The notes under the pieces are model-generated. The model made no database searches. It saw only the letters and a program-made list of their open reading frames with translations, and was not told the origin of the DNA. DNA of 64,000 nucleotides from Anaeramoeba flamelloides (lineage: Eukaryota; Metamonada; Anaeramoebidae): NCBI GenBank assembly GCA_027625915.1, contig JANTQA010000048.1:2604001-2668000 (forward strand), in the 5' to 3' direction. Positions within the stretch are counted from its first letter, which is position 1. Every line of letters begins with the position of its first letter. Positions 12,467 through 24,402 of the stretch are shown here, one piece after another. A program made the position numbers and the translations under genes.

Positions 12467-15400
12467 ATGCTAAAAAAACTCTTCTTTGTTATATTGTTAC
12501 TCTTGTGTGTAGCAACTTGTCAACCTTTTCAAAACAAAAAAGAAACACAATTACCAAAAAACAATCTTACGATCTCCGCGAGTCTGATTGGTTTTCTTTT
12601 GCTCCTTTTTGCGATCCCAACATTAATTTATCTTTGCAGCGATGACAACAAAAACATGCTAATTGGTGGTGAGGTTTACGTTGAAACTTCAAAAGAAAAT
12701 AGTAAGATCCAATTTTTTTTTAGCTCTCTCATTCTTTGGGTTATATTACAGCAAACGTACAAATTATGAAAACACTCACTTTGTTTTTTCTTTGAAATAC
12801 AAAACCCAACAAAATATTTTCTCCAACGAAAAGCTCAACAACAAAAAATCCTTTTTTGAGCTTTCTCATATTTTTATTTCTGAAAGGGAAAAAATTTTCA
12901 CTTGATCTTTTTGTTTTTTAGTAATCAAGAAACTTTCCAAGAAAGAAATTGAAACACAAGAAGCTCTCTTTTCTTTGAATACTGTTAATTGAAAAATCAA
13001 AAGATCACAATTTTCATTCAGCTTTCCAAAAAAACAAACACCCAACATAATTATTATAAAATCATCAACGATCCCAATTCCAAAACGCAAATGAATGTAA
13101 TAATTTAAGCTTCTTTTCATTATTAAAAATTTGAAAAGTTGACGAGATTTAAAAAGCTTTTTTTTGGAACGCTGAATGAAAATTTTGTTCAATTTATTTT
13201 GAAACAAATAGTAAATCCTTTTAAAGGTAATTTTTAAAAAGTAACAAAATTAACTTTAAAAATAGTCAATACAATTCAGTCGACCTATTTTCAAGGATAC
13301 AATAAAAACTTTTAAGTCACACTTTTTAAAAATTGCTTTATTAAGGAGTACGTTGGTAATTTACCAAATTGTTTTAAGACAATTTGTTTCAATTCCTTTG
13401 AATATATGAAGGAATGATCTTAAAAATATTGTCCAATTTGGATCAAAAAATCATTTTTTGTCAGTTTTCGAGGAAAAATGAAAAAGAAATTTTGAGATAC
13501 GTGAACCCGATCACCTCGTTAAGGAAGGTGAAAATAAAAAAAAAAAACAACCACGATTTTCTTGCACAAAAAAAAATGAAGATCTTATTAACACTCTCAA
13601 TAAAAAAATTCAAATTTGAAGATCTTTGTTATGATTTTTGAATGTTGGGTTCCTTGAATTGTTCTAGTAATTCGTAAACCAGATTAATTCACAACAAAAA
13701 GGGTTGAGGGTTTCTCTTGTTTTTTGTTTGGTTCTTTTTGTTTTTTTTTTTTTGAATTAATTTTCCCTGCCATGACTAAGGTGAGGAGAGTACCGAACAG
13801 AGTTGAGTTTATAACAAGTCTGTCCATGCCAAACACAAAATACATTTTTTTTGTTCTTCACTGCAGCTGTTTTTTTTATTTGGATCGTTTCTCTCAAAAC
13901 CCAATTTGTAGTTTCAAGAAAAATCGGGTTGAAGTTGTGTGGAAAAGGTTTGAAAGAATTTTTCATTCAAAGGATCCAATGAGAATTAAATTTGCAAAAA
14001 TTAATCGGTTTTTGTTTTTAAAAAATAAATTTCTTTGTGTTTCTAAGTTGAGAAAAAATGATCTTTCAATTTTGGGAATTGGGGATTTTAGTGGATTCAA
14101 TTCAACCCCAAACCAATTATCGTGGTCATTATTCAAAAAAATTCTTTGTTGTAAATAACAAAAGACTTTTACATCCAATTTTTTGCAATTTTCTCCCATT
14201 TTGGGATTGTATATGTAGAGCTCATACCATCTAAACCAATAAATGAGAACAGAAAAACAGATAAGAAAAATTTTTGCATGGTCTTAAGGTATGGCACTTA
14301 CATATTGAAAGAAATTTTCTCAAAAAGCTAATTTTTGCCACCTTCTTTGTCATTTCGAGATACGAGGGGACTAAAATTTATGCAAAAAATGTCATTTTTT
14401 ACAACTTAGATCTCACCGATTAAAATTTTAAGTGAATTATCAACTTCTAAATACTGATTAGGACACAAAAAAACCCGAATTTCAATTGCAAACATCGTCG
14501 TTAACCCTGTTTCATTTTGATTTAAAAATCCAATTGAAATAAAAAGATTACATAAAGAATTGCACAAAAGAAAAATTTTATCATATTTAAATTTGAAATA
14601 GCAGTAACCGTTGTGGAAAAAAGTGAAACAGGGAAAAAAAGTGAAACACGACTTTTCATGGGGAACATTAATAGAACCTGAAAACCAAAAGTAAAATCAA
14701 TTAAAAGAAGAAACAAATTAACTTCAAATAATAATCCATTATACTATTTCCAAACAAACCAACAAACACAATTTAAATTAACTTGATTTATCGAAATTGT
14801 TGGTGTGACTTTGGAGATCGCCCTAAAATAGTCATTTTTTTCGAACAAATTTTTAATAATTGATCAATCAAAGAAAAACCCCATACTAAAAGATAGTATT
14901 AAAAAAACTGTTATTGTGTTGAATCCATCATTTTGTGTTTATTTATTTACTTATTCTTTTTTTAATTGATCTTACTTTGAATTTAAAGGTTCTATTAATG
15001 TTCCCAATTAAAAACCGTGTCTCACTTTTTTTCCACAATGATAATCTTTTTTTAATTGTGAATATTTGAAATAAAAATGTTTTCTCCAAGTAATGAATAA
15101 TAGAATCTATTGAAAGAAAACACTTCATACGAAAAGTAGTTTTCATTCAATGCAAGAAAAAAAATATAATTACAAGCTGAAAAACTAAAAAAAAAAAAAA
15201 AGACTGTTTTTGTTTGAGTTATTCAAATTTTTAAGAAAAAAAGTAAACAATACTTACATGCCAACACAAACACAAATAAATATTTCTAAAAGCTTTTTAA
15301 AGGCACTGATTATTGAGAAAATAAAAACCTTGAAGGGATTAGCTTTTACTCAATAAGCCCCTAAATGCTAAAACCTGTTGGTATTGAAGACAAATTAATT

Positions 15401-18141
15401 TGACCTTTTTCACGAGAAGATGCTGGTTTTTAAGTACACCATATTCGTAAAAGTGTTTATTTTTTAGCTTGTTCCTAAGAATTATTGGCGTTATTTGGCA
15501 CAAAAATCAAAATCAAAATTAGAAAAAGTATTTATCCAATGAAAATGAATAACTTAATTTTTTGAGGCACAGTTTAGATTTTATTCTTTTACAGATAACT
15601 TGAATGTCAACTTCAAAAGTTTTGTCGAATGGAATGAGCTCGGTTAAACAATAATCATCATCATTCAAGCAGAGAAGATCTGATCATAAAATCTATTGAG
15701 AAGATTCATTTTAATTGATTTTTTTTTTTTTTTCAAAGCTAAAACCAAGATCATTCTGGCAAAAGTAAAGTGAACAGAAACAATAACATGTTCCCAATAC
15801 AAACGTTAATTATTTATTTTTATTTTATTGTGTTTTTCTGTTTTTTTCTTTACACGGTTATTGAAAAGGATCGTTTCATAAATAAGAACTTTTCGAGTCA
15901 CCAAGGGTTGGATGGCCAGATTAACTTCAAAAAATATTTTCTATCACGATCATTCAATTATTAATTCATGTTGAGTAATTCTTTCATTTGTAGACAAATA
16001 ACCTTTTGAAAATCTAACGAATTTTGATTATTATTGATTTTTTTCAAGTATTAAACAATAATAGTGAGTGAAAAGGAAAAAAATAATAAACTATGACTTT
16101 TTTGTTTTTGGCTTGTTTTCCGATAAATTAATAATAAAATCAAAAAATATCACAATAATATTAAGAAAATGAAAGTAGTATATATTTTCACAAAAATTTG
16201 ATTTAAATGTGATTAATAACAATTTAAAAATGAAACAAAAAATCTATTATTGTGCTCTCATATCTTTTTGTGGTTTTAATAACTTGTATTTGTTTCAATT
16301 ATTTTTTATAAATTGAAAAAAATATCAGAAGTTGTAGATTTATCTTTTTAATTCGATTTCTTAAATTTTTGAGGAAACCATCCAACTCAACAACAATCTA
16401 GATTTTTTTTCCTGGGCTTGTTTTTTCAAAAATTTCATATTTTTAAATTGAATGGAAAATTAATGTGAAAAAAAAAAAGATATTATTTTTAGATAGGTAA
16501 TTTTGTACTAATAACTAAGACTGCTATTATCTTGTGGTGTGTATTATTGGCGAATATTTATGTGAGAATATGACTGATTTAAACAACCACCTTCTCACGA
16601 AAATGATCCTTAATACTCTATGGTTCAAATGCCTCTAAAAAAACTGATGTTAATAATAGTACTAAAAGTTGATCGTCACAGATTTAAAAGAATATATTTT
16701 GTAGCAAATTAGAGAATTTCAGGAAATAAATCTGCATTTTAAGATAAATTTAAAGTAGGAATGACAATTTGAAAACTTCTTTATTGGAAAATATCTATCT
16801 TGAATTTATTTTGAAAGGGGGGCTAATAGCTAGAATTATTTGATTTTTTTAAAATTTCTTTATTCAAAGAATATATTATTTTTTAATGGTTCAATTTTTT
16901 ATTAAAAGTTATTTAGCAGTTGTTAAAATCTGTTATTATTTCCATGGGACTAATGTCTTGGAAACTTTGATTTTTAATCAAATAAAAAATTTATGACAAC
17001 CGCTTTTAAGTTATAAAATAGTTTTTATTTATTTTTTCTTTTGGAAAAAATATCAAGTTTACTACCCCCTTAAAATAAAATCAACCAACAAAATTATTTT
17101 TTAATATGATTTTGAAATATTTGAAATAAACCTCATTCAAAAAATTTGTCCGCACCCAAAATCAAAAATATCCAAAAAAAAAATCTCAATTTTTTATATT
17201 TTCGGATTTATTGTTAAGAACTAAGTGCTGGACACTTGGCCTGGTAAAGAGAGAATTTTGAAGTGACTAAAATTGTGTCTCCTAATTCAAACAGTGTCTA
17301 AAATAGACACAACCATTAGAAGAAATTTTAACTCAATTTAGTTTTCTAATATTTATTGTATTTTTCAAAAATTAATATTAAATCACGTTAAAGTTACCCA
17401 ATATTAATATTTTTATATAGAAACATTTTTATCCAATTAAATAAAATAAAGAAACGAAAAAATACAAGATATGTTTCCCGAATGATGAAACCAGATGAAC
17501 ACAATATTGTATGAATAAATTTATTGAAAGTATACCAACAATTATTGATCGGTGTTAATGGTTGAATACCATCAACTAATTGAATGTGATTTTTTCGATC
17601 TAACTAAACTCAACTTTAAATTTATTCCAATCATTAGAAAAAAAAAATTTCCCCAATCTTACGAATAAGGTTATGTAACTGGAAAAATAAAATAGTAAAA
17701 AAAAAAAAAAAGAAAAGAATTATTCCAAATTAGAAAAAATTATTCTGATCAAAAAATTGAGATTTTGTTTGAAGAAGTATATTGGATAAAACACATTGAA
17801 TTTGTTCAATTGACCCTATTAAATTGGAACCTTCGAACTGCAGAAGAGTTTACTTATTTTAATTACAAAACAATTTTTTTTTTCGACAAAAATTTTACAT
17901 TCAAGAAATTAAAAAAACAATATTTTTCTTTTTTCAAAAAATCATTTTTCATTTTTCTTTATATTTGAAAATAGGAGGCAAGTCTAAACCTGTAACAAAC
18001 CAAATAAATTTACAATATGGAAACCCAGATCAAGATAATGGCTATATACAACTTCCACAAAATGATTATCAAGAAACATACCAGTACAACAATAAGCCTT
18101 CAATTAATCCAGAATATATTGAAAATGAAGAGATTTATTAA
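12467..18141 (+). CDS. small single-pass membrane protein with endocytosis-type tail, two exons
   Basis: Exon 1 is 12467-12701 and exon 2 is 17975-18141. The 5.27-kb phase-1 intron starts GTAAGA and ends GAAAATAG; joining gives 133 residues. Residues 1-18 (MLKKLFFVILLLLCVATC) look like a signal peptide, followed by about 16 polar residues. A second hydrophobic segment at about 35-58 (SLIGFLLLLFAIPTLIYL) is a likely transmembrane helix, and a 75-residue hydrophilic tail follows. The tail has eight tyrosines, including YIQL (102-105, a YxxPhi signal of the type read by the AP-2 mu subunit) and NPEY (123-126, the NPxY type read by PTB adaptors). Reading on past the donor gives only low-complexity sequence, while exon 2 is clean and in phase, which supports the splice. 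The lumenal part is unusually short, so I may be missing an exon. Function is unknown; a cargo receptor or signalling tail is inference. Confidence 0.6.
14610..15039. mobile_element. family F MITE, copy 2 (about 430 bp)
   Basis: The inverted ends share GAACATTAATAGAACCT and flanking GTGAAACACG/GTGAGACACG, with GTTGTGGAAAAAA at the outer edge. The outer left arm carries a small duplication of the AAGTGAAACA word. The interior aligns closely with the copy near 39.5-39.9 kb (shared block AAAGATAGTATTAAAAAAAC). No coding capacity. Confidence 0.8.
16520..16990 (+). mobile_element. diverged family E element fragment
   Basis: The segment follows the order of family E blocks: a word like CTATGGTTCAAATGCCTCTA (compare CATAGTTCAAATTTCTCC at 5.59 kb), then AATAATAGTACTAAAAGTTG, AATTTCAGGAAATAAATCTG and a late ATTAAAAGTTATTTAGCAG. 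Similarity is visible but weak, so this is an old copy and its limits are approximate. Confidence 0.4.
17143..17360 (-). mobile_element. right-end fragment of the C/D element, inverted
   Basis: The reverse complement of this segment matches 46080-46290 nearly continuously. Shared features are the perfect palindrome GTGTCTATTTTAGACAC, the words GAATTAGGAGACACAA and AAAATTCTCTCTTTACCAG, and the terminal motif resembling GGACAAATTTTTGG. It lies within the long intron just upstream of exon 2 of the membrane-protein gene. Confidence 0.8.
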
Positions 18142-19148
18142 AGATCCGGGCAGAAAAGAAGAAAGGTAAGAGTAACAATAAAAAGATGAATAATAAATGG
18201 TTTCCATAAACAATTCAAACCAAATATTAAATCAAAAATGTATTTTCATTTTATTTAGCAAAAAAGTATATAAAAAAAAATGTAAAAATAAACATGATTA
18301 AAGATGAAATATTATCTTGAAATTTTCATTTCAATCATATAAAAATAAAAAACTCTTGAAATATTTCAAAAAAATAAAAGTTTTTTGAATAATTTGTTCA
18401 TTTTTTCTTTACTAAAAAAAAAAAAAAAAAAAAAAAAATCAGATTATTATAAAACTCAAACCCCCAAGATAAAAACACTTTTAGTATTCTTTAGTTTTTT
18501 TATCTTGAGGAATAAACCTTTAATCATTATCTCCACAAATTAGGCGATTGATATTTATATATAAATTATTTTCGAAAAAGTGGGAAATTGTTTTTTTTTT
18601 ACATTTCATAAAAAATCATCTTTGTTCGTGAAATTATTTGTTAATTGACATACCAAATTACGTTAAATATTAATACCGATTGAATCAATGATATATGGTA
18701 TTTATTTCAAAATATGTACGATGGAATGTTTCCAAAAAATGAAATAAAAATTACACTGTTTTTAGATGAAAAAATGAACAGCCAATTTCAATAAAAAAAT
18801 GGAATTATGTTAATGTCGCAAATGATTTTTGAAATGATAAAATATATTTATATGTTTTTCATTCTAATGGAAAATTTATTGAGATTAAATAAGTTCTGAA
18901 AACGATTTTTTTGATCAAAAAGAAAAATAATAAACACCAATTTTCTCATCAAAAAAATAGTATTTAAAATCGATGATCAGAAAATTTAATATGTTTTCTT
19001 TATGTAATACCAGACTAACAAGCAAATTCAATGATTATAAAGAATCAATAAATGGTTGTTAATGATTATTTATATTTAAATAGTGTTTTGATGATTTTCA
19101 TTAATAAAGATAGTTGAAAATAAATTCAGCCAACTTTTGAAGGAAATA

Positions 19149-19690
19149 AACAAGATTCCAAAAATTTGGACACAGTTTAAACAGTTGAAAGAATAACAAT
19201 ACCACACTTTACATTTAATTGGAAAATAATTTTGATTTTACAAACTATTTTTTTCATTTTTTGTCTTTTTTGTTATGTTTTCATTATATGTTTTTTTCCA
19301 GTTAAATAATTTTTTTGGTTAGATCTGGAATTTTTTACTTAGGGAAGATAGAAGGTTATTGTTGAGTTTTTTTTCAATTTAAAAATCACTTACAATTAGT
19401 TGGTTAATAGTATCTTATCATTTGATCCATCAACAATTGTTGGTGAAATTTCAACAAATTTACCAAAATATTTTTTGTTCAGTTCGTTTCATTATTTTGA
19501 ACACACCCTTTTTTATTTTTTTGTTTTATATTATTTTCTTATTTTTTGGACGAAAATGATTATTTAGAAAAACAGTAATATTATGTAACTTAAATGTGGT
19601 TTTGTAATAGGTTTGTAAAAATATAATAAATTGAATTCTTTTTTTGCCTATTTTTGATTATGGGTGTGTCCAAATTTTCGGAATGGTTTT
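19149..19690 (+). mobile_element. family C MITE, copy 2 (542 bp, both ends intact)
   Basis: TA flanks both ends (19147-19148 and 19691-19692). The inner ends are ATTCCAAAAATTTGGACAC on the left and, reverse-complemented, ATTCCGAAAATTTGGACAC on the right. Terminal sequence and TA target fit a Tc1/mariner-derived MITE. Its right 50 bp equal the right end of the longer coding element at 45.1-46.3 kb. No open frame. Confidence 0.85.
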
Positions 19691-20410
19691 TAGTTGATGG
19701 ATATATTGACTAGAAAATTATCCACAAATAGTAAAAAAAAAAAAGAAAAAAATAAGTTATTGAAATTTTAAATCAATTGTAAAAAGAAATTTGGCAAATT
19801 TAATACTCAAGTAGAGGATTTAATTAACTTTTTTTTTTTTTTTCTTTTTTGAAAAAAATATTATTTTTTTTGGACAGTTAACTAAAAAAAGGAATTTATG
19901 ATCTATCAATTTTTTTACAAAATTTGGGCTAACTATTCGAAAGAATTATTTTACTTTTTATTATATTAATTTAAAGTTGAATTGTCAAATGTTCTATTAA
20001 ATTGATCAAGTTGTAGATTTTTTGTTGAAATTTATAAGGTGAAACTCTTCCGATAGTAATGTAAAATTTTGTTAGGAGTAAGGCCTTACATATCTTATAT
20101 GCACATTTTTTTGAAAATTTGTAAAACTGGTTTTTGATAAATAGTTTAGGTTACCAAATGACGCTCATTTTCTTTCAATAAGAAACGAAATAACAATGAA
20201 AAAGAAAAAATGAAATAAAATTTCAATTTAAAAGAGTAGTCATAATGAAAAAGCAAATAAAATCACATAATGATCCCAATATTTTTTTGTTATTTGTGTG
20301 TTGGCTGATAAAATGGATGTGTTAACGTCATCAAAACAATTTATTCATTCAGGCTTATATTTGGAGAAAAATTTTCAAATTTGTTCTTTTATTTTTCGAA
20401 TTTCTTTTCG

Positions 20411-21819
20411 TAATAATAGAACAATAAGAAACGAATACTAAATGCTTGTTTATTGTTTACTGTCGACTTCTTAAAACATTTCACATGTAAGTGTTCGAGA
20501 AAAAAGTAACAAGGCTTTTTTTTGGAATTAGTGATAAAATAAGTAAGATGATTCTTTATTTCAATTTAATAAGCTAATTTTAAATAATCATTTTTCATGA
20601 ATTTTTTTTTTCTTGATTATTGAAATTGAAATGCAAGAAGTCAAAACAACCAATACCTCACAAAGAAAAAAGAACTCTAATGTAACAAAAACAAGATCAA
20701 ACAATCATCATTTTCGATCAAGCAACCTAAGCTACACACAAAAACAACAAAAAAAACCAAATTTGCCCTTGAGTAAACCTTTTTTATTTTAACTCATTTT
20801 TCCATCACAAAAGAAACCTTAATACCAAAAACACAACACAGTTCTTTTTTCTTTTTTTTCTTTTGAATTACACAGAACAAGAAAAAAAAAAAAAAGAAAA
20901 AATTTTGATATTTTTTTTTAATAATTTTCCAAAAAAGAGGAAAGACAAAACATAGTCTTTCAAACAGTGAAAACAAACCCTTAAATATAACCATTTTCAA
21001 AAAATCTGATCCAGATCTTTTCTTTTTGGGATTCAAATGAAGAAAAGTTAACATTAAAGCTGTTTTTAAAAAAGTATGGGATAATTTTCAGTTTTTAAGA
21101 AAGCCCTCGAAACAGTTCAACTAAATTTTTACACTAACCTTCAAGATACTTTTGGAAACTTTTTTTGGCAGTACTCTACCAACTCCCTTTCATTTCGTGA
21201 TAAGTTCAATTTAATTACTGGCATTTGAATAATAAAGAGACAAAATTTTCACTTCATTATTATTGTTTTCTTTTACAAAGCCTATTAAATCACAAAGAAA
21301 TCGATTGGAATTGGTGATCTAGATTTATTTGCTTTATACTTTTTTGTTTGTATATCTTTAGTCTGATTTGGGTCAAGCTAAGAATCCTAAGTGAAACATC
21401 GTTTTCCAGATTGAAAAAAGGAAATCTAGTGAATTTTTATTCCATTGAAATTTCAAAGACTATTAACACTTTTTTTTTGCTTCATTTCTCAACCCTATTT
21501 GATTAATTATCAGGCTTGTATTAAGAACACTCTCAGACCAAGCAATTGAAAGAAATATAGATGATAAAATAAAAACAAAAAAAATTTTACCTCTTTTATT
21601 CAATAGAATTTTACGAAATTGGTCTTGGGTGGGCTATTTGGAAAAAGTGTGAAAAATCTTACTATTGACAAATAACCGGGTTTCATACTTTGAAAAACCA
21701 GTCTTGTAAAAGAAAAGCTGTGTTTCTTTTTTCGAGAAAGCCTACACATTAACGAATCAAATAAACCGACAATAAATAATAAGTTCATTTATTATTCGTT
21801 TCTTATTGTTCTATTATTA
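20411..21819. mobile_element. family H element with about 100-bp TIRs (1.41 kb)
   Basis: The first 27 bp (starting TAATAATAGAACAATAAGAA) recur exactly, inverted, at 21793-21819. Looser inverted identity continues for about 100 bp (TTTATTG..TGTCG, then TCTCGAAAAAAG-like words near 20500 and 21735). The interior contains long poly-T tracts and only biased open frames, so I see no transposase. The superfamily cannot be assigned. Confidence 0.8.
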
Positions 21820-22312
21820 AGGACTACGTTCCCACCCTTGAGGGGGTTGATTAATTGTGTTATTTCACTTTTGCTTCTCACAAAAAAATTTCTTACGGAA
21901 GAAATTGGACAAAAAAAAAAAAAAAACATTTTTTTTCATCTTTACCTTTTCACGAAGACTATTTTTCTTTGTTTTTCAATGAAAAGGAAAATTGAAAATA
22001 ACAAAAAAATGGCTTTTGGGTATTTTCAAGTACATTTCAAATTTGAGAACATTTCAAACTTGTAAAAGAAAATTTAAAAAATATGTAGAACAGCACTAGA
22101 AAATAGTGTGAGTTCCGAAAGTTGAAATGGAAATTCTAAAATATTAAAATCAAAATTTAGCATGATCTAACAAGGTAAAAATTGTGAAAATTTCACATTT
22201 TTTCTAAAAGAAATTCTCCTTGGACAAATATTACTTGGATTGCATAACTTATTCAAGGGGGATTTTATCCATTATTTCACTTTTTTCACCTAAAAACGTA
22301 GTCCTTAAAAAA
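21820..22312. mobile_element. family I TIR element, copy 1 (about 490 bp)
   Basis: The ends are inverted: TTAAGGACTACGTT on the left and AACGTAGTCCTTAA on the right, with inner words CTTGAGGGGG and CAAGGGGG also mirrored. The left end directly abuts the right end of family H. The TTAA at both tips could be a piggyBac-like target or a TA-type target, and I cannot tell which. A second copy at 35395-36864 is interrupted by a family E element. Confidence 0.75.
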
Positions 22313-22761
22313 GAAATTCTAAAAATCTAGGATCAAATTTGAAAATTTCGAAAAAAATTCAGTAAATTTTTGATGAACTTTTTAACATTAAAAAAACAAA
22401 AAATCCTAAAAAAAGATTGAGAAAATTACCAAAAAATTCGGAAAATTTGCATTCCTAATTAAATTTTACTTAAAATAGAAAGGATTTTGCTTTCAAAAAT
22501 AGGTTAAACACAAATGCAATGTTGTGTAGTGAATTAGATGTTATATTAAAACAAGAAAAAAAAAAAAGAATGGATTTAATTTTAAGCATGAGTTTTTTTT
22601 GCTCTGAAAACGGGTATTTTGAAACATTGTACTCAAAAGTTACTTAAAAACAGGTCTAAAACGAAAATAAAACTATTCTATAAGTAAAAAAAACAAACAA
22701 CAAAATTAACCATTAATACAACATAATAAATAAACAAAGTATAACTTTTTTTTTTGGTAAA

Positions 22762-23242
22762 GTAGTGAAAAAAATATTGGATAAGATTTTTAATTGTGAA
22801 TATTAGGAAAATTTTTGTGTAATTTCATTTATTTACAATCAAATCCTTTTTTTAAGAAACAAAATTTTTAAAATTATAACTCGCCCACTTATTAGAATGA
22901 TGATTAATGAAATTAAACTTGTTCAAAACATCATTCAGTCAATCAAAAAACAAGAATAACAATTATCATTTTCCAAAAAAAAGTAAACCTCTATAAAAAC
23001 TCGATTGTTTTTCAAAAAAAGTTGATCTACTTATGCTTATCAAGCAATTACTTGAGTATTCTAGAGAGATACCCTTCTTTAATGAACTTTAGGTAGGTTT
23101 ATTACTAGTTTCATAAAATAAATGAATTTGTTATAAAAAGGATTTGATTGAAAATAAAAGAAATTATACAACAATTTTCCTAATATTTACAACTAAAAAT
23201 CTTTTTCGGGATTTTTTACATGTCCGGTATTTTTTTCCCTAC
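22762..23242. mobile_element. family F MITE, copy 3 (481 bp)
   Basis: Terminal inverted repeats of about 110 bp meet the interior at CAATCAAATCCTTT. Shared words in order are ATTGG/CCGG, AAGATTTTTA, AATATTAGGAAAATT and GTATAATTTC. The interior is the reverse complement of the 11.6-12.07 kb copy, including CCCACTTATTAGAATGATGA. Confidence 0.85.
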
Positions 23243-24402
23243 TATAATATTATTTTGAACATTGAATTAGTTCAATGTGTTAGAATCACTAACTTAAAAT
23301 TAGGGGCTGTTGATCTGGGAGAGAGTAAACCTTATCAATTCTATCACAAATTGGATCGCCCCCCCAAAAAAAAAGTGAGTAATTTTGTTGGAATATTTAT
23401 CCATTTACGATTATTTAAGGGAATGCTCACCTCTGTAGAATGATCTGGTTTTTAAATATATTCTTATACTCGGACAAGTGTTTTCAATTTACCGAATTAT
23501 ACATCCCCAAATAAAAAAATGATAAAAAAATAATCGTCTAATTCAGTGATAAAAATATGAATACCAAAAAAAAAAAAAAGCATAAATAATGTTTTACAAC
23601 TTTATTTCACCCCAAACCAACTACCTTTTTTTTTTTTTTTTTTTTAACATTTTAAAAATTTTTTCATTAATTAATAATCATGAGTGTATGATTTCATATA
23701 AATTACCTTTTTTTTATTAAAGTATAAGAATATTTTGAGTATATTTTACAGTTCTTCAATAAGAATAACAATAAATTATTTTATTATTATTATTTATTTA
23801 TTATTATTAAATTTAAAATTGGTGGCTCAAGTGAAATTGTTTTTTTTTGGAAAACTGAGTTTAATTTTTTCTTGAATTATTGGCCTCTTTAATGTATTGA
23901 AAAATATTTTTTGATTTTCTTGTCATCTAAAAAAATAAAAAATTCCGAAAAAATGATTATCTAAAGTATATTTGCACAATCACAAAAATCACAAATTCAA
24001 AATGTACCCATCATTTTTAAGGGGAATTTAAAACACAGGTTTATCAAGAATCATAAGCACTCAAAAAATCACAGCTACACTTTGGTTTTTGTGATTTCTG
24101 AGGTTAATGATTTTTTTTACCTAAAAATCTATTGCTATCTACATAAACATTATCAAATCTTAGTTATTTTGTTAATATGATCGAATTTGATACATTTTAA
24201 AAATATTATGTTAAAACAATTAGTTTCTATTATTTCTATGTAAATAAATTTGAAAATCTTATTTTTTTCCTCTCCATTAAATAAATCCCTTAACAAATTT
24301 TTTTTTTTAAACATTAATACCTAAAATTTAAATCATAATTTTAAACAAATACATTATAATAATAACAATAAATTAGAACAAAGAACTGGGGAATCCCATT
24401 TA

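Larger units (their letters stand above)
12702..17974 (+). other. 5.27-kb intron of the membrane-protein gene
   Basis: Bounded by GTAAGA and AAAATAG in phase with the flanking exons. It contains a family F MITE (14610-15039), a diverged family E copy (about 16520-16990) and an inverted right-end fragment of the C/D element (17143-17360). A few open frames between 13.4 and 14.2 kb have somewhat higher GC but match nothing I recognise, and they overlap each other on both strands. Confidence 0.6.
18142..24402. other. intergenic stretch packed with TIR elements
   Basis: No host gene is supported over 6.3 kb. Four clear elements occupy about 3 kb: family C (19149-19690), family H (20411-21819), family I directly abutting it (21820-22312) and family F (22762-23242). 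The rest is AT-rich with long A and T runs, including 24 A at 18415-18438. Confidence 0.65.

Noticed and set aside
13278-13360. Possible third copy of the foldback MITE (CAGTCGACCT..TTCAAGGATACA)
   Set aside because: Only the first dozen bases are similar, no matching right end or fold is visible, and the alignment could be chance.
13414-14199. Overlapping open frames on both strands inside the 5.3-kb intron
   Set aside because: They overlap each other, show no domain or conserved block, and lack splice or repeat evidence. They look like by-chance frames in slightly less AT-rich DNA.
20794-21054. Minus-strand frame of 86 codons
   Set aside because: It lies inside the family H element and is mostly Phe and Lys runs from homopolymers.
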